Part shown: piece by piece, positions 1-7,736 of the stretch
How positions within the stretch are numbered: the stretch's first letter is position 1
Layout: every line of letters begins with the position of its first letter
Assembly: GCA_001970955.1 (NCBI GenBank)
Contig: MPUH01001107.1
Coordinates: 1-23,990, forward strand
Origin: Stentor coeruleus
Taxonomy: Eukaryota > Ciliophora > Heterotrichea > Heterotrichida > Stentoridae
Reading direction: 5' to 3'
Length of the DNA stretch: 23,990 bases
The notes under the pieces: generated by a model
Seen by the model: the letters and a program-made list of their open reading frames with translations, nothing else
What the model was told of the DNA's origin: nothing
Database searches by the model: none
Made by a program: the position numbers and the translations under genes

Positions 1-275
1 ATTGAATAGACTGCAAATAATTTAAGATTTAAAGATGTTCTATAGGACTTGCAATTTTTAACTAGGGAATAAAAGAATGAATTCAGTTGGGGGATAATAC
101 AGAAATAAGTCTTTGTGTCTAAATAGTTTAAAATCTCTATCAATATATCTTTTCTCAAAACAACCTGTTTAAAGGTTGAGATAGATGATTTTAAAAGAAG
201 TTCAGTTTTCTGTATTTTTTTAGTGCTTTCTATTTGCTTGTTAGAACAACTTGTCCTTTTTGTAGGGATTTTCAT
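1..275 (-). CDS. F-box-like protein, 5' part only (runs off the left edge)
   Basis: An uninterrupted minus-strand frame runs from ATG at 275 to the window edge (91 codons plus 2 nt). An in-frame TAA lies about 95 nt upstream with no other ATG between, so this start is the natural one. The first ~40 residues are Lys/Ser/Thr-rich. Then comes a segment of about 45 residues, LRKDILIEILNYLDTK followed by a hydrophobic stretch and SLNL, which fits the F-box pattern (LPxEILxxILxYLDxxx). F-box proteins usually recruit substrates to SCF ubiquitin ligases through Skp1, with a substrate-binding repeat domain after the F-box; that part would lie outside the window. A diverged copy at 634-900 supports the reading frame, because differences between the copies leave many residues unchanged. 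The F-box call rests on pattern only. Confidence 0.5.
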   Translation of the reverse strand, partial: MKIPTKRTSCSNKQIESTKKIQKTELLLKSSISTFKQVVLRKDILIEILNYLDTKTYFCIIPQLNSFFYSLVKNCKSYRTSLNLKLFAVYS

Positions 276-633
276 ATTTATAAGATAAATATAGACAAAA
301 TTCTTATTTAAAAATAATTCCTGGGACAAACTAAGATAAGGTTTTGATATAAGGTGCCTATTGAAAACTTAGAGGTTTTCTGATTTTTTACTAAGAAACT
401 GTTACTAATTAACTATGATTATATATAATGTTTGTAGCTGGTAATTTATTAGATATAGGAAGAAAAATAGTATCAAGCATAGCATTTTTTGGATTTCACT
501 TGTATTTTTTACTTTAAACTATAAGTTTATGTTTAAAAGAGTATTTTTTTTTATAAGGCTTACTTTATTTTGCAAATTATGTTTATATGCTTAGGGTTTT
601 GCTTTTTTCTAATAACAAAAATTTCCTACTTTT
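276..633. other. Intergenic; may include the decayed tail of the neighbouring F-box-like pseudogene
   Basis: AT-rich, with no intact frame. Minus-strand reading below 634 continues the pseudogene frame for a short way (about 15 residues, then stops), so the decayed gene may extend to roughly 540. I see nothing else. Confidence 0.4.
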
Positions 634-900
634 GAAAATCTTGTCTCTAAGCTGATATTAAATGATTTTCTGTAATTTCAGCTATTTTTGAATAGGGAAT
701 ACAAGAAAGAACTCAGTTGAGGAATAATAAAGAAATAAGACCTTGTGCCTAAATAGTCTATAATTTCTATTTATAAGTCTTTACAAAAGCAAAATGGTTT
801 AGGATTGATTCAGACAATTTAAAAGCAGCTCATTTTTCGGTCTTTTTTGAATTTTCGAATAGGCTAATTAGAAGTTTTTTTTCTTTTAAAGGAAATTAAT
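634..900 (-). pseudogene. Decayed copy of the F-box-like gene at 1-275
   Basis: On the minus strand this stretch aligns along its length with 1-275, offset by about 630 nt. The core matches best: KDILIEILNYLDTK in the intact copy corresponds to KDL-stop-IEIIDYLGTR here, and IIPQLNSFFYSL to IIPQLSSFLYSL. The position of the start codon is ATT instead of ATG. There are in-frame stops in the F-box core and shortly after it, and the N-terminal part is shifted. The two lie in direct orientation, so this is a tandem duplicate that has lost function. Extent on the low-coordinate side is uncertain because the intact copy leaves the window. Confidence 0.6.
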
Positions 901-1954
901 ATTTGTAAGATAAAACTATCTTCAAAGTGTATTTTAAACTTATTCAACAAATTAAAATTGTATTTTTGCCCATGAGGCACATCCTTGCATATATTTTCCA
1001 CTCTGAATTGCAAAATATTAAGAGATACTGAAGGAAGTAATATTATTTGTTAGAACCACAACTCTAATAATACATTTTTTAAACTGAAAATTATAAGAAT
1101 ACTTAGATTTTCATATAATCTTCATAGAAATATTTATACTATTAATATATAACCAAATTAAATGCCAAATTTTATTAAGAGTTATATTTAGGAAAATTTA
1201 TTTGATTTAAAAGTAAAAATGTTTGGAAAACCTCTTTATTTAAGTTAAGGTAAACTAATTATTGACTTTAATTGATGAAATATTTTTTTCTAGCTTAAAT
1301 GTTTATTAAATAACATTATAAATCTTCTTTCTAACAAATTTGTATGATTTTATTTGTGTATAAATCAAAAAATTCAATCTTTTTGATATAAAACATATGT
1401 TATTTTATATTCATATCAATACTTGATAGAAATATCCACTTTTCCTTTGGATATTTTGAGTTTTTTATTAAAGAAAATAATATTAATATGAATAATATAA
1501 TACATTTTCTTAGTAACTATTTTGATTATATAATTTTAAATTCTAAGGTAAAAGTTGAAAAAAATCATGTTTCAGTTTTATTTCTCAAGCTAGTAACTTT
1601 TGAAAAGCTTTTATTCTTGATTATATTAGCAAAATGCCTGATTTTCATCTATATGCTGATTATAATTGATGCCAAGATAAAATTTCATTTTTAGAATCTA
1701 GGCTTCTCATGCTATTTATTTTAAATATATTAACTATTTTCTTTAGGTCCTTTTAAAATAACATCGATTTTTTTATTTTATCACAAATATAAATTTTTTA
1801 CAGTTTCAAAATTATAATTGTTTTCTTGTGCCTATAAAAATTGCAAAGTAGATATTTTATTATTGTTTATATTCATTAAATCCTTAAAAGCTCCTAACAT
1901 TTATACCATTTTTGATATGATATCAATAACAATTAGTTTATAACAATATAAAAT
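901..1954. other. Long AT-rich intergenic stretch without a convincing gene
   Basis: A 68-codon frame at 1488-1694 (+) is Ile/Phe/Leu/Lys-rich with no recognisable domain and looks like chance. On the minus strand around 930-1045, a start-less frame of about 50 codons includes the words NICKDVPHGQ, which could be more gene debris next to the F-box-like copies; support is weak. No RNA gene or repeat was seen. Confidence 0.4.
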
Positions 1955-2899
1955 ATGAGAAAGCAACTAAGAAATTTAAGTTCAGAACTAAAGACTTCTA
2001 AGAGTTACACCGGGATATCTAAACCTGTAAAATGTCCTTCTTTTGTATTACCTCAATTGAAAACTACTGAAAGTATCCAAGGCTCTCTTAGGCAATTTTT
2101 GCTTCCAGAGTCCACAAAAACACTTCAAGTCCCACAGTCCAGATCAGAAAAAAACTCTGCACGCTATGAAAACACAACAAACAAACATTATAATTTTGAT
2201 AATTGGTCAAAATCTGTAAAAACAAGCTACAAAGCAATGATAAAACATGAAAAGGCAGATAAACTAGATATACAAAAACAATATGGTGAGGCTACTTCAG
2301 AATCTCTTATTTCTGCACAAACCTATGTTAAAGATAAAGATAAGTTAAAAAAAATTATAATCACAGATGAGGTAAATGATAGACTAATTGAAGTAGTCTC
2401 TTTACCACTAAATCAAGAAACGGCTAAATTGGAAAAATTAGAAACACTTAGCTTAGAAGATAATTATAAGCAAGATAAAGTTAAAAGTGATATAGAAAAA
2501 GATAAAGAGATAGAAAAACTGAAAAAAGAACTTCAAAGCTTGAAGAAAGTATATAAAAAATTTGAAGAAATATATTGCAATGATACACACTGTCTTAAAA
2601 GGAAAATAGAAAGCAAAAAAAACAAATATAAAACACTTGAAATAGAATATAGAAAAGCTCTTAAGAAAATTGAAGTACTTAATGAAAAATACACAAATTC
2701 TTTAAAAGTGATTAACAATTACCAGTTAAATCATAATGAAGTTAATTTGCCACAAGATAAAATAAAAGAATCTAGCTTTGAATCAGATGAGGTGAATTAT
2801 GAGACAGAAAAGTTTCATAGTAAAGATAAACAGATAAAAAAAACCCAATTCCTTAATATTCCCAGTTTTCAGGAAAAGTTTTCTGAGAGAAAAGCGTGA
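1955..2899 (+). CDS. Coiled-coil protein of unknown function
   Basis: A 314-residue, Lys/Glu-rich protein that I do not recognise. Residues 1-100 are Ser/Thr/Pro/Gln-rich and probably disordered. Roughly residues 150-255 read as a long coiled coil (for example EIEKLKKELQSLKKVYKKFEE), with a single Cys pair around 'YCNDTHC'. The tail is polar again. There is no signal peptide or membrane segment. The start is the first ATG of the frame, in an A-rich context. The gene ends with TGA. Just past it, the +1 frame stays open for another ~15 charged codons (REKRELAFAKSKRVK then TAA), so the C-terminus may be longer in the real gene if there is a one-base error nearby. Such proteins are common in ciliate cortex and basal bodies, but nothing here proves a location. 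Confidence 0.65.
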   Translation: MRKQLRNLSSELKTSKSYTGISKPVKCPSFVLPQLKTTESIQGSLRQFLLPESTKTLQVPQSRSEKNSARYENTTNKHYNFDNWSKSVKTSYKAMIKHEKADKLDIQKQYGEATSESLISAQTYVKDKDKLKKIIITDEVNDRLIEVVSLPLNQETAKLEKLETLSLEDNYKQDKVKSDIEKDKEIEKLKKELQSLKKVYKKFEEIYCNDTHCLKRKIESKKNKYKTLEIEYRKALKKIEVLNEKYTNSLKVINNYQLNHNEVNLPQDKIKESSFESDEVNYETEKFHSKDKQIKKTQFLNIPSFQEKFSERKA

Positions 2900-3362
2900 A
2901 TTAGCCTTTGCTAAATCTAAAAGAGTTAAATAAATTAGCATTTTAAATAAACGAATTACTACTGATTGTTATATATTATATGGAATAAAAGGAAAATAAT
3001 AAATGAAAAATGATAGAATTTGAAAACATTAAATTCATCAGTTAATTTTTTTGATCAAAATTATGGTTGAATATCGACATTAAAAGAGCTCAATAAATAT
3101 TATCTTATAACAATAATCCTAAAACCTATCTATAAAAAAAATTATATCCTGCATCATATAATATCATAAAATAACCCTTCTTTTTCAGATACATATAACA
3201 ATTCTAGACACTAAGCGTCAAAACCACAAATAAAATCCTCATAAACCCATAAAAAAACACAAACCATACACAAAATTCCTAACAATCCCACACAAAATAT
3301 AATTTCCTAAACAAATCCTCTAATATTTCATCTTAAAAAGCATATTTAAAACAAAAATAATT
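2900..3362. other. Intergenic region, upstream flank of the IQ-motif gene
   Basis: Possible missed C-terminal codons of the preceding gene lie at 2886-2932. From about 3110 to the IQ gene the + strand becomes C/A-rich and almost G-free, as in the other 5' flanks of this window. No gene seen. Confidence 0.5.
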
Positions 3363-4133
3363 ATGAAATACACGCAAGAACAAGCGGCAATCATAATCCA
3401 AAGAGCTGTGCGTAATCGTCGTTCACGTAAAACCCCACAAACTCTTGATGAAATGCGAAGACAAGAACTCGAAATCCTCAAGCAAAAACACCGTGAAAAA
3501 CTCGAAGCTAAAGAACGTGAATATCTTTTCCTATCAAAACTTCCAGCAGAAGCTGTAATGAAGTTATATCTTCGAAAACAACATCAAGCTGCAACTCTAA
3601 TCCAAGCTTTCTGGAGAGGAAGACGTGTAAGAAGAAGATTTCAAACACGAGAACCCTTACAAAAAAGTATAAAAAGACCTCCAATTCGAACATATCGAGG
3701 TCCACCAGATACTTTCTACAAGTCTATAACATCTGAAAGACATGAATATCTTATAAAACAAATAAGACTTAAAGGCTCAGGAGACTTAGAAGAATATAAA
3801 GATAAATACTCGAATTTTCTTGAACGTCAAGTTACATGGGAAAAATATCGTCAGCAACGTAAAGCTGATCGTAATGAAATAGGGGAGATTTTTAAAACCC
3901 TTTCTTCAGCGAGATCTTTAAAAAATCCTCTTGATTTTTATATTGATGACCCAAATGAAGAAGAACTTATGAGAGCTAAAAAAATACATAAAAGCAAAAT
4001 TGTTAATCCGAAAAAGTGGTGGCTTAATTTAGAATGGGATGAAGATATTGAAGCTGTTGGAACTGGGATATTGGATCAAATACAAGAATATAAGCTTAGT
4101 ATGTATAAAGAGAGAAGGCTTGATTTTGCTTAA
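3363..4133 (+). CDS. Two-IQ-motif (calmodulin-binding) protein
   Basis: 256 residues. Two IQ motifs are visible: QAAIIIQRAVRNRRSRK at about residues 7-23 and QAATLIQAFWRGRRVRRRF at about 75-93. They are separated by a charged helix (EMRRQELEILKQKHREKLEAKE). IQ motifs bind calmodulin or centrin-like EF-hand proteins, often without calcium. The rest is basic and helical, with a Trp-containing segment near the end (NPKKWWLNLEWDED). There is no motor, GAP or kinase domain, so it is a small adaptor rather than a myosin or IQGAP. Calmodulin/centrin ligands are plausible in a cell rich in contractile myonemes, but that is inference. CGT codons are used more often than in the neighbours. The single exon ends with TAA. 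Confidence 0.75.
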   Translation: MKYTQEQAAIIIQRAVRNRRSRKTPQTLDEMRRQELEILKQKHREKLEAKEREYLFLSKLPAEAVMKLYLRKQHQAATLIQAFWRGRRVRRRFQTREPLQKSIKRPPIRTYRGPPDTFYKSITSERHEYLIKQIRLKGSGDLEEYKDKYSNFLERQVTWEKYRQQRKADRNEIGEIFKTLSSARSLKNPLDFYIDDPNEEELMRAKKIHKSKIVNPKKWWLNLEWDEDIEAVGTGILDQIQEYKLSMYKERRLDFA

Positions 4134-4163
4134 GTGACATTTTTTGTGGTAATAATTATTTTT

Positions 4164-4276
4164 ATGATGAGTCTCGCGGGTGAAAATGATTTGTGATTTC
4201 AATTACGCGTACTGATTTAGATGAATTAGATGATGAGATCACGTCAGGCTGTTAACTGATGAATGATATGTACTGA
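4164..4276 (+). ncRNA. Candidate box C/D small RNA (one or two in tandem)
   Basis: Within AT-rich intergenic DNA there is an island with several CpGs. ATGATGA (C-box consensus RTGATGA) occurs at 4164-4170 and again at 4230-4236. CTGA (D-box) occurs at 4212-4215, 4256-4259 and 4273-4276. The C-to-D distances are 41 nt and 19 nt, compatible with guide segments just upstream of the D boxes (ending ...TTACGCGTA and ...AGGCTGTTAA). I could not match either guide to an rRNA site from memory, and the terminal stems are weak. The strand could also be wrong. Confidence 0.3.
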
Positions 4277-4418
4277 TTGTTTATATTATAAATTTACTTT
4301 ATTTGATATATTAAGATAGGAATAAACATAATTGATATAGGAAAATACTATAACTAAGATAAAGTGAGAATTTGTAAGAAACTAGAAGACTTAAAGGGAA
4401 ATCATCTAAAAATGGAAT

Positions 4419-4425
4419 AAAAAAA
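4419..4425 (-). terminator. Pol III terminator of tRNA-Gly
   Basis: A run of seven T on the minus strand directly follows the discriminator base of the tRNA, as expected for RNA polymerase III termination. Confidence 0.75.
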
Positions 4426-4497
4426 TGCATTGTCCGGGAATTGAACCCGGCTCGACTGCTTGGAAGGCAACCATCCTAACCGATAGACTAACAATGC
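4426..4497 (-). tRNA. tRNA-Gly (anticodon TCC)
   Basis: On the minus strand the 72-nt sequence folds as a cloverleaf. The acceptor stem GCATTGT pairs with ACAATGC, with discriminator A. The anticodon arm is GTTGC-CTTCCAA-GCAGT with anticodon TCC, and the T arm is CCGGG-TTCAATT-CCCGG. The internal promoter A box (TAGTCTATCGG) and B box (GGTTCAATTCC) are intact. Sequence and anticodon arm closely resemble eukaryotic tRNA-Gly(TCC). There is no intron, and CCA is not encoded. It is divergent from the ThrRS gene, 141 nt away. Confidence 0.95.
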
Positions 4498-4638
4498 GAC
4501 ACTCCTATCTATCAAGTTGTTACTAAATATTCTATTCTCTTTCACCGCAGATCTATTCTTGCCCATCCATCTCTCTTATCCTCAAATCCCCTTACCTTCC
4601 ATTCTCACCAAACTATCTCAAACGACATATTTATAAAA
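4498..4638 (+). promoter_or_regulatory. Short divergent spacer: tRNA-Gly 5' flank and ThrRS promoter
   Basis: Only 141 nt separate the tRNA from the ThrRS start. The + strand is C/T-rich and G-poor, the usual 5'-flank composition here. A TATA-like TATTTATAAAA lies immediately before the ATG, too close to be a canonical TATA box unless the 5' UTR is almost absent. Confidence 0.4.
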
Positions 4639-7101
4639 ATGCAGTCCGAGCCAAACAAGCGAGCAAATCTTGCATCAGGGCCAGAAGTAAAAGCCTCAAC
4701 AGGCAAAATCGGAGGTCCATATGTCAAGCAAGAAAACGCAGCTTTCCTCGAATCCCGTACAAAACTTTATGATTCCTTCCATGCTAAATACTTAGAAAAA
4801 CTTAATTCTCAGCCAGCAGAGCAAATAACAATCTCATTGCCGAATGGTACAAATAAAACTGGAATCTCCTTTAAAACAACACCATTAGATATTGCCAAAG
4901 ATATCAGCAGAAGTCTTGCTGAACGAGTAATTGTGGCTAAGGTTAAGTTTACTAGAAGACTAGGATTTGAGGATGTAGTCTGTGCAGATGAAGACCATGA
5001 AGAAGAAAAGAAAAAAGGTTCTTCAGAATATGAGCTTTATGATTTGACTCGACCTTTAGAAGGCGACTGTGAACTTCAGTTATTATCATTTGATGATCCA
5101 GAAGGAAAAGTAGTATTTTGGCATTCATCAGCACATATACTTGGTGCTAGTCTTGAAAAAGTATATGGTTCACAACTATGTATTGGCCCACCATTAAACC
5201 CAGGGTTTTTCTATGATTCTTATATGGGAGATATGCATATAACCCAAGAAAACTATCAAGAAATCAACAAAGCAGCAGAAGGGTTTATATCAAAAAAACA
5301 CCCTTTTCAGAGAATTATCTTGACAAAAGAAGAAGCTTTAGAACTTTTTGCTTATAATCCATTTAAAGTCCAATTAATTAGCAATAAAATCCCTGATGGA
5401 GGGAAGACAACTGCTTATAGATGTGGACATTTAATTGATTTATGCACTGGACCACATGTTGTTGATACTGGGAAAATCAAAGCTTTTTCTGTGACTAATA
5501 ATTCTTCTGCTTATTGGTTGGCTAATTCTGAAAATGATTCTTTGCAAAGGGTTTATGGAGTATCTTTTCCAACTAAAAAAGAACTTGATGAGTATATAAC
5601 TTTACAAGAAGAAGCAGCAAAAAGAGATCATAGAAGACTTGGCACTGCTCAATCACTATACTTTTGGCATCCATTTTCCCCAGGAAGCACATTTTTTGAA
5701 GCTAATGGTTCGAGGATTTATAATAAATTAGTCGAATTTATTAGATCTGAATATGCAGTTAGAGGGTTTACTGAAGTTCATAGTCCTAATCTTTATAGTG
5801 CTAAACTTTGGAAGACCTCAGGACATTATGCGAAATACAAAGATGATATGTTTATGTTTGATGTAGAAGGACAAGAGTTTGGTATGAAACCTATGAACTG
5901 TCCTGGTCATTGTTTGATTTTCGACCATACACTAAGAAGTTATAAGGATTTACCTTTAAGATTTGCTGAGTTTGGAGTTTTACATAGAAATGAACTTAGT
6001 GGGGCATTAACTGGACTGATTCGTGTAAGAAGATTTGTTCAAGATGATTCCCATATTTTCTGTAGAAAAGATCAAATCTCATCAGAAGTTGATGGATGCT
6101 TAGACTTCCTCAATTTTATCTATAAAATTCTAGGCTTCGACTATGAACTCGAACTATCAACAAGACCAGAAAAAGCTCTGGGAAGCGAAGAACTCTGGAG
6201 AAGTGCTGAAAATCAACTCGCTGAATCTTTAAACAAACTTGGCAAACCATGGAAAATCAACCCTGGCGATGGGGCTTTTTATGGTCCAAAAATCGATATA
6301 AAAGTTTTTGATGCTTTAAAACGTAAACATCAATGCGGGACAATCCAATTAGACTTCAACTTACCCAAACGTTTCGATTTACAATACAAAACTGGAACTC
6401 CAGACAAAGCTTCAGACAATGATATCATGGTATATGAAGACATGACTGAAAATCAAATCAAAATGGGTTTTGATCGACCTGTTATTATCCACAGAGCTAT
6501 TCTTGGTTCATTAGAAAGAATGATCGCTATTTTAACTGAACAAACAGGAGGAAAATGGCCTTTTTGGCTTAACCCAAAGCAAATTGCTTTATTACCAGTA
6601 TCAGAGCATCATATGGAATTTGCTGAAAAAGTAAAAAATCGGCTTTGGCTCGAAGGCTTTTATGCTGATGTTGATACAGCAAGTTTGACACTTAATAAGA
6701 AAATTCGTAATGCTCAAGTTGAACAATATAATTATATATGCGTTATTGGTGCTGAAGAAGTTGAAAGTGGATCTGTTGATGTTAGAGATAGAGATTCTAA
6801 TACAAGTATTGGAAAATATCAAATTAGTCAATTTGTGAGATTTTTGAAAGAACAGTTACCTAAAGCTTCTGAAGCTAGGGATAGACTTGTTGCTCAAAGC
6901 TATTATGAAGAATCAGTTGAAGTTACGCAGACTGTGAGTTTTAAAGTACTTAATGATACTTTGGAGAGAAATCCTTTTGTTGCAGGGACTGAAGTTAGTG
7001 CGGAAGATTGGAGGATTTCAGCGGCTGTGAAGAAGGTTGACCCAGTTAAGTATCCTCATATTGCTAGGTGGCTGAATCATCTTAAGTCTATTTCTAGTTA
7101 A
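4639..7101 (+). CDS. TARS1: Threonyl-tRNA synthetase, cytosolic, with C-terminal GST-C-like extension
   Basis: 820 residues. Charges tRNA-Thr with threonine. Order of domains: a eukaryotic N-terminal extension; a TGS domain (~60-150); the second additional editing domain with HSSAH at 162; the class II catalytic core; and an anticodon-binding domain (~645-745). In the core, MNCPGH with the zinc Cys is at ~421, motif 2 RVRRFVQDDSHIF at 462, and motif 3 GSLERMI at 623. The editing domain also keeps the RCGHLIDLCTGPHV segment. Unusually, the protein does not stop after the anticodon domain. Residues ~750-820 contain FKVLNDTLERNPFVAG, then SAEDWRISAAV, and end YPHIARWLNHLKSI. This matches the C-terminal GST-like fold of eEF1B-beta and several synthetase-complex proteins. 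The single exon ends with TAA. The enzyme call is certain; the extension is a pattern-based inference. Confidence 0.97.
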   Translation: MQSEPNKRANLASGPEVKASTGKIGGPYVKQENAAFLESRTKLYDSFHAKYLEKLNSQPAEQITISLPNGTNKTGISFKTTPLDIAKDISRSLAERVIVAKVKFTRRLGFEDVVCADEDHEEEKKKGSSEYELYDLTRPLEGDCELQLLSFDDPEGKVVFWHSSAHILGASLEKVYGSQLCIGPPLNPGFFYDSYMGDMHITQENYQEINKAAEGFISKKHPFQRIILTKEEALELFAYNPFKVQLISNKIPDGGKTTAYRCGHLIDLCTGPHVVDTGKIKAFSVTNNSSAYWLANSENDSLQRVYGVSFPTKKELDEYITLQEEAAKRDHRRLGTAQSLYFWHPFSPGSTFFEANGSRIYNKLVEFIRSEYAVRGFTEVHSPNLYSAKLWKTSGHYAKYKDDMFMFDVEGQEFGMKPMNCPGHCLIFDHTLRSYKDLPLRFAEFGVLHRNELSGALTGLIRVRRFVQDDSHIFCRKDQISSEVDGCLDFLNFIYKILGFDYELELSTRPEKALGSEELWRSAENQLAESLNKLGKPWKINPGDGAFYGPKIDIKVFDALKRKHQCGTIQLDFNLPKRFDLQYKTGTPDKASDNDIMVYEDMTENQIKMGFDRPVIIHRAILGSLERMIAILTEQTGGKWPFWLNPKQIALLPVSEHHMEFAEKVKNRLWLEGFYADVDTASLTLNKKIRNAQVEQYNYICVIGAEEVESGSVDVRDRDSNTSIGKYQISQFVRFLKEQLPKASEARDRLVAQSYYEESVEVTQTVSFKVLNDTLERNPFVAGTEVSAEDWRISAAVKKVDPVKYPHIARWLNHLKSISS

Positions 7102-7736
7102 GTTAGAGTGTTTTAGATGAAGGTTTTTGCGTTGGTAATGAGGGTTTTAGGGGTTTTTTTATGTGTTAGTTGTTGTATAGATGAAAATTTTTGTGCTTTT
7201 TTGTATAAGGCTTATGGCTTTTGATAGGAGGATTTTTATTAGGATTATGATTTTATAAGAGGCTTTTGTTTATAATAGAAGAGTTTAGGGTAAATTTAAG
7301 ATCTGAGTAATAGGATAATAAAAAAATGAAGAAAGGTGAAATTGGAGGATCATGAAGTTATTGCAATAAAAATATAGCTTTGATTTGAGATAAAAGTCGA
7401 GTTTACTTGACAGAATCATTACAAAACATTTGCCTGTAATGCAAATGTCTATATTTTGCTATCAAACCTAAAAATAAATATTTTATTGATAAAAAATATA
7501 ACTGAAAATAAAAAAGTAACTTATATTATACATTATCAATACATCACAATTTCCCCTAGCAAACAAACTTCCTTTAAAAAACTATAACACCATCAAAATA
7601 ACTTCAAAAAAAAAAATCATTCCCTCATATAAAACCCAGTATCCAAACTTCTTCATCATCATATAAAACATAAAAATCTTTCTCTTAATTAAAAGGCAAA
7701 TGAATTAATCTACATAAAAACTATCTAATATAACTT
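7102..7736. other. Convergent 3' intergenic region (ThrRS / FHA-PP2C)
   Basis: The first half (to ~7400) is G/T-rich and C-poor on the + strand; the second half (from ~7540) is C/A-rich and G-poor. So both genes have a G/T-rich 3' flank in sense orientation. A hairpin-forming segment sits at the midpoint (7417-7448). No gene seen. Confidence 0.6.
7417..7448. repeat. Two overlapping, mutually exclusive inverted repeats
   Basis: ACATTTGC (7426-7433) and GCAAATGT (7441-7448) form a perfect 8-bp stem with a 7-nt loop. CATTACA (7417-7423) and TGTAATG (7435-7441) form a perfect 7-bp stem with an 11-nt loop. Each stem includes bases the other needs. The position is the exact middle of a convergent gene pair, which suggests transcript end formation; this is inference. 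Confidence 0.5.

Noticed and set aside
1488..1694. 68-codon frame as a gene
   Set aside because: Ile/Phe/Lys-rich, no motif, no typical flank composition; expected by chance in AT-rich DNA.
2849..2900. A standard intron explaining the coiled-coil frameshift
   Set aside because: No GT...AG of 15-16 nt with an internal A restores the frame there.
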